DNA of 64,000 nt, from contig JAUIIX010000001.1 of assembly GCA_030431515.1 (NCBI GenBank), positions 1 through 64,000 on the forward strand, written 5' to 3'. Position 1 is the stretch's first letter. Each line of letters begins with the position of its first letter. Under the pieces are notes generated by a model. That model was not told the DNA's origin. It searched no databases and saw only the letters and a list, made by a program, of their open reading frames with translations. The position numbers and the translations under genes were made by a program. The DNA comes from a bacterium (lineage in GTDB: Bacteria; Bacteroidota; Ignavibacteria; Kapaibacteriales; UBA2268). Shown here piece by piece: positions 1-8,900 of this stretch.

Positions 1-327
1 AAGTTGCTTTCTACAATCTTCACACCCAACATAAGGGATACCAGTTTCATAGCAATATTGTTCAAATATTTCAGTAGCATTTACACTTGATGTTTCCTCT
101 GTTACAACAGCAACTCTATTACCCATTCCGTCATAATAATAATGTTTGCGAGGGAATATTACTTCTGGCACAAAGGAAGACCCAGGATAAGTCATATTAG
201 TTCCATCAGTAATGAAGTTAATTTTACCATCAGCAGTAATATTTTTATTAATAATCTGGATAATTTTATATTTTGAATTTGTAATTATGTAAATTAAAAA
301 ATAAATGGAATAACACAAAAATTTAAT
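1..327 (-). CDS. Partial ORF at left edge, YD-repeat-like fragment
   Basis: An open frame on the minus strand runs from just after a TGA (328-330) off the left edge, so its C-terminus lies outside the window. It is missing from the ORF track. The translation contains YYYDGMGNRVAVVTEE, which resembles the tyrosine-aspartate-glycine repeats of RHS/YD proteins, and ends at the edge in CEDCRKQL with several cysteines. No convincing start exists: the first in-frame ATG is at 195 and lies inside the conserved-looking part. It may therefore be a 5'-truncated remnant of a larger gene. The frame is followed upstream by repeat DNA, which also suggests a rearranged junction. The family assignment is a guess. 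Confidence 0.35.
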   Translation of the reverse strand, partial: MKFLCYSIYFLIYIITNSKYKIIQIINKNITADGKINFITDGTNMTYPGSSFVPEVIFPRKHYYYDGMGNRVAVVTEETSSVNATEIFEQYCYETGIPYVGCEDCRKQL

Positions 328-425
328 TCAAATCTTAGACTTGTGGGTGTTGGGGCGATTTGGTTGTTTACAAATATTTTGCACCTAAAGGCACAAGGTT
401 CGATTAATTCAGAAGTACCTTTTTT

Positions 426-506
426 ATTTCTGGGAGATTCTTCGACTTCGCCTCAGAATGACGTAGAGAATTTTTATGGATTCTTCGCTTCGCTCTGAAT
501 GACGGG
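426..506. repeat. Dispersed intergenic repeat (CATTCTGAG/CATTCAGAG family)
   Basis: Two short imperfect inverted units, TTCTTCGACTTCGCCTCAGAATGAC and TTCTTCGCTTCGCTCTGAATGAC, lie side by side. The same pair in the opposite orientation occurs at 30641-30715 and 31018-31090, and single units recur at 15911, 19775, 30331, 54854, 56098 and 56304. All copies are intergenic. This fits a REP-like dispersed element. Confidence 0.8.
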
Positions 507-968
507 GAATTCAGAATCACAGATTTTATGGATTACACAGATTGCACGGATTTAAGATGTTGGTAATTTAAACGAGATATTTCGCTTCGCTCAATATGAC
601 AGGCTAGTTTTTAAGAAATACGAAATACAATCACCCCGTCGGCAAGCCGACACCCCTTTTTTACATTTCGACTACGCTCTATGACCGAGGGGAAATTTGA
701 GAGAAAATGGATTCCACGTTTCGTTCTGAATGACAGGGAATTCAGAATCACAGATTTTAATTGATTACGCAGATTGCACGGATTTAAGATGTTGGTAATT
801 TAAACGAGATATTTCGCTTCTCTCAATATGACAGGCTAGTTTTTAAGAAATACGAAATACAATCACCCCGTCGGCAAGCCGACACCCCTTTTTTACATTT
901 CGACTACGCTCTATGACCGAGGGGAAATTTGAGAGAAAATGGATTCTTCGCTTCGTACTGAATGACAG
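486..968. repeat. Tandem duplication, ~231 bp unit
   Basis: Two nearly identical copies (about 486-716 and 717-948) plus the first bases of a third are arranged head to tail with a 231-232 bp period. For example CGACTACGCTCTATGACCGA is at 669 and 901, and GTCGGCAAGCCGAC is at 638 and 870. Each unit begins with the dispersed CTCTGAATGAC-type repeat and contains a perfect GTCGGC-AA-GCCGAC hairpin followed by CACCCC and a T6 run, so it could also act as a terminator. ORF-track entry 843-1079 is a shadow inside this repeat. Confidence 0.85.
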
Positions 969-1195
969 GTGCGAAATTATGATTATAAAATTATTTATAA
1001 AGATTATTATTTTAAAATATTCGTAATTTATTTTTAAAAATACGTGGTTTGTATGAAGAAGTGATGAAAAGCACCCCATAACTGTGTAACTCCATTTTTA
1101 GAAAGAAGAATTTAGAGTGTTAGTGCTTTTAGATTTTCATTTAGAATTATGTCATTTTTAGTGGTGAGTCTGTTTATTATTAAGCTTATCCAATC

Positions 1196-1852
1196 TCAAT
1201 ACTTCAATTCGATTGCTTTTCTAATATACTTAAATTCACCTATTCGGATTTCACCAATATAATCACCTCTAGGAAGTAATTTACCATTGTCGTCACGACC
1301 GTTCCAAGTGCGTTGATAGTTACCGGCTGTTTGCATACCTTTGAATATTGTAGCGACTACTTTAGCATTAACGGAGTAAATCACAATTTCAACTTCAGAG
1401 GTAAAATCCAAAGTGTATTTCATAGTCGGGCTTGTATCTTCTACAATACCAATCAATTTACCAATATCAACTAAATCCATTACAAAAGCATTACGAGGGA
1501 TAGTCTGTACAAAAGGAACAAATTGAGCATCTTGAATCATTGTTTGTCTTTGTACAATTTCAACAGGGTCAGCTTCAAAATACTCTCTCGGAATACTTGC
1601 CAAATTTCTACGAGCAATCATCCAAGGAGAATCTTGTATAATTCTATTCATTTGCATGTTATATTCAATAATATCAAGAGATTCTTTAATAAGGAACTCA
1701 GTAGGCAAATTCGACTTCATAGCTTTTTTAAAAGCACTATCTTGTTCAGCAGTAAATTTTTCAACTTCAATTGTACTGGAGGGCAATTCATTATCATTCG
1801 ATTGTGATAATAAACTTAAAGTGAATATTGAAATTAAAAAAAGTATTTTCAT
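1196..1852 (-). CDS. Secreted protein with FlgD-like Ig C-terminal domain
   Basis: This is a 218 aa protein with an N-terminal signal peptide (MKILFLISIFTLSLLSQS). The middle is unrecognised and helix-rich. The C-terminal ~70 residues carry the FlgD-Ig/T9SS-adjacent signature GNYQRTWNGRDDNGKLLPRG, the beta-strand turn seen in FlgD Ig-like domains of many FCB secreted proteins. The protein then ends in a short strand rather than a full sorting domain. It is the last gene of the minus-strand operon 4369-1196, nine bases after the glycosyltransferase gene. Its role is unknown; an exported surface or periplasmic protein is likely. Confidence 0.75.
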   Translation of the reverse strand: MKILFLISIFTLSLLSQSNDNELPSSTIEVEKFTAEQDSAFKKAMKSNLPTEFLIKESLDIIEYNMQMNRIIQDSPWMIARRNLASIPREYFEADPVEIVQRQTMIQDAQFVPFVQTIPRNAFVMDLVDIGKLIGIVEDTSPTMKYTLDFTSEVEIVIYSVNAKVVATIFKGMQTAGNYQRTWNGRDDNGKLLPRGDYIGEIRIGEFKYIRKAIELKY

Positions 1853-1861
1853 AATATAATA

Positions 1862-2806
1862 TTATTTAATTGAATATAAAGCATTTAAAGCTTTCATTAC
1901 TATGTCTTTATCTACCAAACTTGATTTAGTTACTTCATCGCTTTGATATAAGTTCTTAGCTTCTATATATTTTTGACTATCTAAATAAGCCGCAGCCAAA
2001 ACAAATTTCCGTAATCCTTCCAAATCAATATCAGTACTGTTAAAATCAGTAAACTTTAAAACGTCTTGAATGCGATTTTGTTTTAAAGAAATTTGAGCAA
2101 GTCTAATTTTAACTTTCTCTTTTTGATCATTACTTAATAAATTTGAATCTTTTATTTCATCATATAATAAAAAAGCTTTATATATATTTTCTAAAGAAAA
2201 CTCAGTATCAGCCAAATTCATCTTGTTAAAATCATCATTAAGATCACTATTCTCAAGTAATTCTTTATTTCTTAATTTCTTATCAGTGCTAGTATCAACA
2301 TACCCGAAATGTCTAAAAATAACATTACTTTCTTCAATCTTCAAATTTTGTGCTAATATCGAATCCTTAATCTGCTCGTGAATATTCCCTGAAAATCTAA
2401 TTTGAGGATGATTCCTAAACAAGCGAGTGTAAGTATGTTTAGAGTGTAATTCATTATCATCATTAAGATTATTCAAAATAGTACAAGCAAATCCACCTAT
2501 ACTTTTATCATTTAACTTATTTTCATCAATTCCAAAATTCTCTATCACTTCATCAGCATCAATCACTAATATCCACTCATTTCTTGCATATTTCAAACTA
2601 TTATTACGTGCTTCAGAAAAATCTTTATTCCACTTATGGAAAAATAAATCAACATTATTTTGACTTGCTATCAAAGGGGTAATATCAACTGAACCCGTAT
2701 CAACTACTACTATTTGAGATACATATTCCCTAATCGAATCTAAACATCTCTCCAAATTCTCTTCTTCATTTTTAACAATAATACACGCAGTAATCTTTTC
2801 TCTCAT
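1862..2806 (-). CDS. Glycosyltransferase family 2 with helical C-terminal domain
   Basis: This 314 aa cytoplasmic protein begins with the GT-A fold signature ITACIIVKNEEENLERCLDS, followed by VVVDTGSVD and the metal-binding IDADEV motif near residue 86. This is the arrangement of GT2 enzymes of the SunS/TPR-linked type (KNEEenl-DTGS-DADE). The C-terminal ~110 residues are helical and TPR-like (IYKAFLLYDEI, then LAAAYLDSQKYIEAKNLY). The start overlaps the upstream gene by four bases (ATGA), indicating translational coupling. The operon context with a WlbB-type acetyltransferase suggests it modifies a cell-surface glycan. Donor and acceptor cannot be read from the sequence. Confidence 0.88.
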   Translation of the reverse strand: MREKITACIIVKNEEENLERCLDSIREYVSQIVVVDTGSVDITPLIASQNNVDLFFHKWNKDFSEARNNSLKYARNEWILVIDADEVIENFGIDENKLNDKSIGGFACTILNNLNDDNELHSKHTYTRLFRNHPQIRFSGNIHEQIKDSILAQNLKIEESNVIFRHFGYVDTSTDKKLRNKELLENSDLNDDFNKMNLADTEFSLENIYKAFLLYDEIKDSNLLSNDQKEKVKIRLAQISLKQNRIQDVLKFTDFNSTDIDLEGLRKFVLAAAYLDSQKYIEAKNLYQSDEVTKSSLVDKDIVMKALNALYSIK

Positions 2807-3339
2807 GACCTAACTGTAAATAATAATAATACTGTTACCAATACAGAACCAATAATAACAAATGGCTCTAACACTTTTTCCCAAATTGAAAGTTCCTTTT
2901 TAGGAACAATCCCTTTTAGTTCGCTGTAAGGAGTGTTTTCAATTATAGAAATATCATTCCTGTTTATATAGTCTATCTTAATATCTTCAAATGATTTATT
3001 TCGAACAAAAGATTTTATTGTCATAGTTCTAATCAAAGAATCATTTTGATAATTATGATATTCAACTCCATATTTAATCAATTCAACTTTAAGCGAATCG
3101 GCACCTTGAACATTCAATAACTTATTATCATCAAACACTTGATTCAAATTTGCTTTGAAAATAATTGGATTATATGGACTTGTTATAAATAGCTCAAACT
3201 CATTAACATTATTAGACTTCAGAAAGTTTGATATATTTAAAGACTGAGATTTAGAAAGCGAATCAATAATAAAATAATTATCTCTTAATTCAGATTTTAG
3301 AGTTACAAAAAAAGATAAAAAGATAATCAAGTAAATCAT
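2803..3339 (-). CDS. Membrane-anchored hypothetical protein
   Basis: A 178 aa protein with a hydrophobic N-terminus (IYLIIFLSFFVTLKS, a signal peptide or anchor), a mostly beta-type soluble domain, and a C-terminal transmembrane helix (VLEPFVIIGSVLVTVLLLF, about residues 157-175) ending in VRS. The soluble part is therefore probably periplasmic. It overlaps its neighbours by ATGA on both sides (2803-2806 and 3336-3339), so it is translated coupled to the PH-like gene before it and the GT2 gene after it. No family is recognised. Confidence 0.75.
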   Translation of the reverse strand: MIYLIIFLSFFVTLKSELRDNYFIIDSLSKSQSLNISNFLKSNNVNEFELFITSPYNPIIFKANLNQVFDDNKLLNVQGADSLKVELIKYGVEYHNYQNDSLIRTMTIKSFVRNKSFEDIKIDYINRNDISIIENTPYSELKGIVPKKELSIWEKVLEPFVIIGSVLVTVLLLFTVRS

Positions 3340-3794
3340 TTTTTAAAATTTATTAATGTTTCATATAATTCAATATCTTCTAAATACCTTGCTGGCTTTA
3401 CAGTGATAGAACGTCGTCTGTGCTTAACTTTAATTTTAATAACTCTCAATTTCTCTTTAAATTGAAATAATCTTTCTCGCCCAAACTTAATGGCTTCTAT
3501 ATCTTCTTTATCAAAAGCCATTTCACCAAATCTATTTTTGAATATAATTTTATCAGAATTAATAATAATAGTCTTATTCTTAAAAATATTATACAAAAAT
3601 GAAATCCCAGAAAAAATAATAAAAAACAAAAGCAATAAAACTACTGGGTCATTAAAAAATTCAAAGACATTACTATCAAAAGTAGCCCTCATACTTATCC
3701 AAAGGACTAAAATAACTGCACAAACAGTCATAAACTTCCAGTAAAATTCTAAATACGGCTTAAAAACCATTTCCATATTATTATTATTGCTCAT
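3336..3794 (-). CDS. Small membrane protein with bacterial PH-like domain
   Basis: A 152 aa protein with two transmembrane segments near residues 17-33 and 48-66, followed by about 80 residues (IIINSDKIIFKNRFGEMAFDKEDIEAIKFGRE) that match the strand pattern of bacterial pleckstrin-homology-like/YdbT-type domains: short strands, a basic patch and a final helix. It has four-base overlaps with both operon neighbours. The function is unknown. Such domains usually sit at the cytoplasmic membrane face. Confidence 0.65.
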   Translation of the reverse strand: MSNNNNMEMVFKPYLEFYWKFMTVCAVILVLWISMRATFDSNVFEFFNDPVVLLLLFFIIFSGISFLYNIFKNKTIIINSDKIIFKNRFGEMAFDKEDIEAIKFGRERLFQFKEKLRVIKIKVKHRRRSITVKPARYLEDIELYETLINFKK

Positions 3795-4369
3795 TCTAAT
3801 TCTTTTACTATGTTATTTTCAAATATATAACTTTTATTAGATTTTTCACAAAAATCTTTATTCCCTTTGCTAAAATCTAATTTCTTACCAGCTTCGCTAA
3901 CCCAGCCAACTATCTTACCAGGTACACCTACTATCATTGCATAATCAGGAACATCTTTAGTAACAACAGTTCCAGCCGCAATAAAAGCATGTTTTCCTAT
4001 AGTATTACCACATACTATTGTAGAATTAGCACCAATTGAAGCACCTTCTTTTACGAGTGTTTTACCATAATGTTCGCTACCTCTTTGTGGGTATTTACAT
4101 CTCGGATTCAATACATTAGTAAACACCATCGAAGGTCCACAAAAGACATAATCTTCTAATTCAACTCCTTCATAAATAGAGACGTTATTTTGAACTTTGC
4201 AATTGTTTCCAATACTAACATTATTGCCAACATTTACATTCTGCCCAAAAGAACAATTTTCGCCAATTTTAGTCCCAGATTGAATATGCGAAAAATGCCA
4301 AATTTTAGTATTATTACCAATTTCACAATTATCATCTACAAAAGAAGTCGGATGTACAAAAAATTCCAT
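3791..4369 (-). CDS. WlbB/WbpD-type UDP-sugar N-acetyltransferase (left-handed beta-helix)
   Basis: About 192 aa, made of repeated hexapeptides ([I/V]GxNxx: IGNNTKIWHFSHIQSG, IGENCSFGQNVNVGNN) forming a left-handed beta-helix. It is followed by the loop FTNVLNPRCKYPQRGSEH and VTKDVPDYAMIVGVPGKIVGW, typical of UDP-2-acetamido-3-amino-2,3-dideoxyglucuronate 3-N-acetyltransferases (WlbB/WbpD family) that make di-N-acetylated uronates for O-antigen or capsule. The ORF track starts at a TTG (4384). The ATG at 4369 (MEFFVHPTSF) is preferred because GGAAA lies just upstream and family members begin at this Phe-Val-His-Pro strand. A TAATTTTG box is ~30 bases upstream. It heads a five-gene operon. Other genes of the uronate pathway are not in the window. 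Confidence 0.85.
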   Translation of the reverse strand: MEFFVHPTSFVDDNCEIGNNTKIWHFSHIQSGTKIGENCSFGQNVNVGNNVSIGNNCKVQNNVSIYEGVELEDYVFCGPSMVFTNVLNPRCKYPQRGSEHYGKTLVKEGASIGANSTIVCGNTIGKHAFIAAGTVVTKDVPDYAMIVGVPGKIVGWVSEAGKKLDFSKGNKDFCEKSNKSYIFENNIVKELE

Positions 4370-4398
4370 ATTTTTCCAGTTCAAAGTATTTTAATACA

Positions 4399-4406
4399 CA
4401 AAATTA
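4399..4406 (-). promoter_or_regulatory. Putative -7 box TAATTTTG of the acetyltransferase operon
   Basis: A perfect TAnnTTTG match on the minus strand, 30 bases upstream of the ATG at 4369. This is the Bacteroidota-type sigma-A -7 element. No clear -33 TTTG is seen. Confidence 0.55.
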
Positions 4407-4536
4407 TAAAAAAATAAATTAAAAATCGGCACTTCAAAAAATATTAATTCTAAGCTAAAAACAATTTTTTAATATTTTAAATACATATAAATCTATATTT
4501 TTTTGAGAATAAATTTTTATTGAGTTAAATATTTTG

Positions 4537-4544
4537 TAATTTTG
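4537..4544 (+). promoter_or_regulatory. Putative -7 box TAATTTTG of the nusA operon
   Basis: TAATTTTG lies 61 bases upstream of the nusA ATG at 4606, with a TTG 14 bases upstream of the box. The same box precedes several other operons in the window. Confidence 0.6.
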
Positions 4545-4556
4545 TAAAATTGTAAT

Positions 4557-4575
4557 GGGCGAATAGCCCTTTTTT
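4557..4575 (+). terminator. Small GGGC-GCCC hairpin plus T6 in the nusA leader
   Basis: GGGC-GAATA-GCCC is followed by six T residues. The stem is only 4 bp and sits about 12 bases downstream of the proposed -7 box, so it would lie at the extreme 5' end of the nusA transcript. It could be an attenuator-like leader structure or chance. Confidence 0.3.
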
Positions 4576-4605
4576 AATGTTAAAGTTATTTCGGTTTAAT
4601 TGGAA

Positions 4606-5928
4606 ATGGCAAAAAGAAGAAAACAAAAACATCAAATAGATAAAAAAGTCATAATTGAAGCTTTTGCTGATATGGCTAAGAATAAGAATATTGATAAAGA
4701 CTTATTGCAAGGTGTCTTAGAAGAAACATTGTCTATGATTATTAGAAAGAAATTTGGCTTAGATGCTAGTTTCGAGATAATTGTAAACATGGATAAAGGG
4801 GACATTGAGATATATTTGATGCGTGAGATAGTTGAAGAAGTATTTGATCCAAATACAGAAATTAGTTTAGAAGAAGCAAATAAACACGCAGAAGAAGACG
4901 AAGAGTTTGAAATGGGTGATGAGTTTATTGAAGAGATTACTCTTGATAATATTGCTGACAACTTCGGAAGAAGATTAGTTTCTTTGGCTTCTCAAAATCT
5001 GAATCAACGTATAAAAGAAATTGAAAAAGATCAAATTTTTAATGAGTATAATGCTAAAGTTGGGGAAATTATCGTTGGGGAAATCTACCAAATCAGAAGA
5101 CATGACATTCTTGTAATGCATGAAAAAACTGAATTGAGATTACCCCGTGATCAACAAATTCCTAACGAGCAATATAAATTCAAAAAAGCTCAATCTATAA
5201 AAGCAATTGTAAATGAAGTTAAACGTTCTGGTACTTCAGGGCAACCTGATATTATCATTTCTAGAACTTCAGAAAAATTCTTAGAAAGATTATTTGAAAT
5301 TGAAATTCCTGAAATTTATGACGGTATTATTCAAATAAAAGGTATTGCTCGTGACCCTGGTGAAAGATCCAAAGTTGCTGTAGTGTCTTTTGACGAAAGA
5401 GTTGATCCAGTTGGGGCTTGTGTTGGTATGAAAGGTATCAGAATTCACTCTATTGTTAGAGAGTTGAATAATGAAAATATCGACTTAGTAGAATATACAG
5501 ACCAAGCTGCAGTATTTATAATGAGAGCTATTGCTCCTGCTAAAATCAAAGATATTCAAGTTAACGAAGAACTAAAAACTGCTGTTGTTACTTTACCAGA
5601 AGACCAAGTTTCTTTGGCAATTGGTAGAAATGGACAAAACGTAAGATTAGCTTCTAGATTAACAGGTTACAATATCTCACTTATTAAAGAAGGTAGTGAA
5701 GATATTGATATTAAAGAGTTTGATGCAGAGTTAGGCGAAACATTGCTTAATGAGTTAATCGAATTAGGTGTTAATACTGCTAAAGAATTCTTAAATGAAG
5801 ACCCTATTGATTTACTGAATTTAGAAAGTATGACCAAAGAACTTTTATTAGAGTTAAGAGGTATTATGCTTGCTGAATTTGAAGAAAAAGAAGATGATGA
5901 GATTGTAGAAAAGATTAATTCTATTTAA
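4606..5928 (+). CDS. nusA: Transcription termination/antitermination factor NusA
   Basis: A 440 aa protein with the NusA N-terminal RNA-polymerase-binding domain (VIIEAFADMAKNKNIDKDLL), an S1 domain around residues 140-205, then KH1/KH2 with the diagnostic RDPGERSKVAV, DPVGACVGMKGIRI and LAIGRNGQNVRLA motifs. A short helix-hairpin-helix-like C-terminus (LLNELIELGVNTAKEFL) follows. NusA binds RNA polymerase and nascent RNA to control pausing and termination. The ORF track begins at a TTG (4600); the ATG at 4606 (MAKRRKQKHQ) is preferred. It is the first gene of the nusA-infB-rbfA-truB-ribF operon. The usual upstream partner rimP is not found next to it. Confidence 0.97.
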   Translation: MAKRRKQKHQIDKKVIIEAFADMAKNKNIDKDLLQGVLEETLSMIIRKKFGLDASFEIIVNMDKGDIEIYLMREIVEEVFDPNTEISLEEANKHAEEDEEFEMGDEFIEEITLDNIADNFGRRLVSLASQNLNQRIKEIEKDQIFNEYNAKVGEIIVGEIYQIRRHDILVMHEKTELRLPRDQQIPNEQYKFKKAQSIKAIVNEVKRSGTSGQPDIIISRTSEKFLERLFEIEIPEIYDGIIQIKGIARDPGERSKVAVVSFDERVDPVGACVGMKGIRIHSIVRELNNENIDLVEYTDQAAVFIMRAIAPAKIKDIQVNEELKTAVVTLPEDQVSLAIGRNGQNVRLASRLTGYNISLIKEGSEDIDIKEFDAELGETLLNELIELGVNTAKEFLNEDPIDLLNLESMTKELLLELRGIMLAEFEEKEDDEIVEKINSI

Positions 5929-5957
5929 ATTTAGAAAAAACAAGTAATAAATTATTT

Positions 5958-8900
5958 ATGGCATCAAAAGTTAGATTATTCAAAATTGCTTCCGAAATTA
6001 ATATCGGTAAAGAAACTATTGTAGAATTCCTACAAGGTAAGGGTTATGACGTACATAACAAGCCTACTACTGTCCTTACTGATGTTATGGCTGAAGCAGT
6101 TTATGATAAGTTTAGGAAAGAAAAAAGAGCTGCAGAAGTACAACGTGAAAAAGTAATGAAGCAGAAAGAAACTCGTAAACCTGCAGAAAAACCTGTTGAA
6201 GAACAAGAGGTCAAAAGACCTATTTCTGAAAGAATTAATGAGTTACTTGAAGCTGTTGCTCCTAAAAAAGTTGAAGAGAAAGAAGCTCCTAAAGAAGAAG
6301 CTGTAAATAAAGAAACTGTTAAAGCTAAATCTGAAAAAGAAGAAGTAAAATCCGAAGTTAAAGCTAAATCTGAGACTAAAGAAACTCCTGAAAAAGAAAC
6401 TAAGAAGAAAGTCAATAAAGGAAGAAATGAAGTTGAGTTTACTCAAGATCTTCCTGGTGATACTCCTAAGTTAAAAGGTCTAAATGTTCTTGGTAAAATC
6501 GAGTTTAAAAAAGAAACTCCTAAAGATAATCGCCCAGATAATAAGTTTAAAAGAAAAAGAAGAGATAGTAAACCTCGTGAAAATACTATCGGTTCGATTA
6601 AGCAAATTGAAAGTAAAGGTGGGCAAGATCAAAAAACAGGTGGATTCAAAAAAGAAAAAACTTGGAATAAAGATAATAAGATTAGCAGAGGACATAAAGA
6701 CAATAAAGATGGTGGAAGAGGAGATAATAGAGAGAATAAACCTCGTAGAGATTTCAAACCATCAGATTCGGCTCCAAGAGATGAAAACAGAAGAGAGCCT
6801 GTTTTAATACTAAAAGCTGATATGGGGGCTGCTGGTGGACCTCAAAGCCCAGAAGATAAAGCTGCTTACCTTAAAAAACGTAAGAAAAATACTTCTTATG
6901 TTAATATTGATGAAGAAGTTAACAAAAGAACAGATTCACCTTTAGATAGAGGTAAAGGAAAAAGAAAAAAATCTATTCGTGCTCAACTTAAAGACGAAGA
7001 TATTAATAAAGCAATTAAAGCTACTTTAGCAGGAATGGAAGATTCTGGTGGGTCTTCACGTCAAAAAGCTAAGCAAAGAAAGAAAATTGAAAGAGAAATT
7101 AAACAACAAATAATTGAAGAAGAGAAAGAAAAAACTTCTAAAGTACTTCAATTAACAGAATTTGTTACTACTTCAGACATAGCAAATATGCTTGGTGTTT
7201 CTGCTTCTGATATTATCAAAAAATGTCTATTACTTGGATTGATGGTAAGTATTAACCAAAGATTAGACAAAGATACTATCTTCTTAATTGCCGATGATTA
7301 CGGATTTGAAGTAGAATTCCAAGATCAAAAAGAATTTACAAAATTAGAAGATATAGAAGATCCTGAAGAAAGTTTATTACCAAGAGCTCCTATTGTTACT
7401 ATAATGGGACACGTAGATCATGGTAAAACTTCCTTATTAGATTATATTAGAAATACTAAAGTCGTAGCAGGTGAGTCTGGTGGTATTACTCAGCATATTG
7501 GTGCCTACCACGTTGAAATGAAAGATGATAAATTCATTACTTTCTTAGATACTCCAGGTCACGAAGCATTCACAGCAATGAGAGCCAGAGGAGCTCAAAT
7601 TACTGATATAGTTGTGCTTGTTGTTGCTGCTGATGATAGTGTGATGCCTCAAACTAAAGAAGCTATTAGCCACGCTCAAGCGGCTGGTGTACCAATTATT
7701 ATTGCTATTAATAAAATTGATAGACCAGAAGCTAACCCAGATAGAATTAAACAACAGTTATCTGAAATGAATGTATTAGTTGAAGATTGGGGTGGTAAAC
7801 ACCAATGTATAGAGATTTCAGCTAAACATGGTACTAACATTGATGAATTATTAGATAAAATTACTTTAGAATCTGAATTATTAGACCTAAAAGCAAATCC
7901 TGATAGAAATGCTCGCGGTACTGTAATCGAATCTAATTTAGATAAAGGATTAGGAACAGTAACAACTGTAATTGTTAGCAAAGGAACTCTAAAAATAGGA
8001 GATATCTTTGTAGCAGGAGTTGCATCTGGTAAAGTAAGAGCATTACTTGATGAAAGAGGCAATAGAATAGATAGCATTATTCCATCTATGCCTGTTAGAA
8101 TAGTTGGTTTCGACGGAATGCCTTCGGCTGGTGATAATTTTGTAGTTTTAGATAGCGAATCACAAGCTAAAAAAGTTGCAAATGAGAGAGCTCAACTTAA
8201 ACGTGAGCAAGAATTAAAACAAATGAGAAGAATTACTCTAACAGAATTCTCAGAAGGTGTAGCTGGTGGTGAAGTTCAAACATTGAATATAATCCTAAAA
8301 GCTGATGTGAATGGTTCTGTAGAGGCACTTAGTGATGAATTAATGAAACTAAGCAATAGCGAAGTTGCAGTTAATATCCTAATGAAAGGTGTTGGTCAAA
8401 TTAATGAATCTGATGTTACCTTAGCAGTTGCTTCTGATGCTATTATTATGACTTTCCAAACAGGTGTTATGGCTAAAGCTCGATTAATGGCTGACAAAGA
8501 AGGCGTAGAAATTAGAGATTACGAAATTATATACGAAGCAATTGATGATGTTCGTGATGCTTTAGAGGGTATGTTAAAACCAGAAGTAAGTGAGCAAGTA
8601 TCAGGTGAAGCTGAAATTAGAGCAATATTTAAACTTGGTAGAACTACTAAAATCGCTGGATGTAAAATCGTATCAGGTAAAATTATTAGAAGTTCTAAAG
8701 CAAGACTTTTACGTGATGGCCTACCAATTTACGAAGGTAAAATTGCTTCATTAAAACGTGAAAAAGACGATGTTAAGGAAGTTAATGAAGGTTACGAATG
8801 TGGTATTATGCTTGAAAACTTCAATGACTATATGGAAGATGATATTATTCAAGCATTTAATTTTGTAGAAACTAAACGAACTTTCAAAAATGTCAATTAG
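5958..8900 (+). CDS. infB: Translation initiation factor IF-2
   Basis: This 980 aa GTPase delivers initiator tRNA to the ribosome. It has an IF2-N subdomain (LFKIASEINIGKETIVEFLQGKG), a ~330-residue low-complexity Lys/Glu/Pro linker, a second IF2-N module near residue 400, and the GTPase core with G1 GHVDHGKT (about residue 483), G3 DTPGHEAF (about 531) and G4 NKID (about 584). Domains II, III and IV follow (EIRAIFKLGRTTKIAGCKI). The long lysine-rich linker is normal for FCB IF-2 and generates several shadow ORFs on both strands. The gene lies 29 bases downstream of nusA and overlaps rbfA by 11 bases, consistent with one operon. It ends with TAG, showing that TAG is an ordinary stop codon here. 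Confidence 0.97.
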   Translation: MASKVRLFKIASEINIGKETIVEFLQGKGYDVHNKPTTVLTDVMAEAVYDKFRKEKRAAEVQREKVMKQKETRKPAEKPVEEQEVKRPISERINELLEAVAPKKVEEKEAPKEEAVNKETVKAKSEKEEVKSEVKAKSETKETPEKETKKKVNKGRNEVEFTQDLPGDTPKLKGLNVLGKIEFKKETPKDNRPDNKFKRKRRDSKPRENTIGSIKQIESKGGQDQKTGGFKKEKTWNKDNKISRGHKDNKDGGRGDNRENKPRRDFKPSDSAPRDENRREPVLILKADMGAAGGPQSPEDKAAYLKKRKKNTSYVNIDEEVNKRTDSPLDRGKGKRKKSIRAQLKDEDINKAIKATLAGMEDSGGSSRQKAKQRKKIEREIKQQIIEEEKEKTSKVLQLTEFVTTSDIANMLGVSASDIIKKCLLLGLMVSINQRLDKDTIFLIADDYGFEVEFQDQKEFTKLEDIEDPEESLLPRAPIVTIMGHVDHGKTSLLDYIRNTKVVAGESGGITQHIGAYHVEMKDDKFITFLDTPGHEAFTAMRARGAQITDIVVLVVAADDSVMPQTKEAISHAQAAGVPIIIAINKIDRPEANPDRIKQQLSEMNVLVEDWGGKHQCIEISAKHGTNIDELLDKITLESELLDLKANPDRNARGTVIESNLDKGLGTVTTVIVSKGTLKIGDIFVAGVASGKVRALLDERGNRIDSIIPSMPVRIVGFDGMPSAGDNFVVLDSESQAKKVANERAQLKREQELKQMRRITLTEFSEGVAGGEVQTLNIILKADVNGSVEALSDELMKLSNSEVAVNILMKGVGQINESDVTLAVASDAIIMTFQTGVMAKARLMADKEGVEIRDYEIIYEAIDDVRDALEGMLKPEVSEQVSGEAEIRAIFKLGRTTKIAGCKIVSGKIIRSSKARLLRDGLPIYEGKIASLKREKDDVKEVNEGYECGIMLENFNDYMEDDIIQAFNFVETKRTFKNVN

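Noticed and set aside
393-403. GGTTCGATTA resembling a tRNA T-loop
   Set aside because: No acceptor, anticodon or D-arm pairing surrounds it.
843-1079. 78-aa minus-strand ORF in the track
   Set aside because: It lies inside the 231-bp tandem repeat region and has no domain or operon support.
6101-8077. Antisense ORFs across infB (6101, 6243, 6480, 7545, 7676) and the plus-strand 6484 ORF
   Set aside because: They are shadows created by the Lys/Glu-rich codons of the IF-2 linker and GTPase core.
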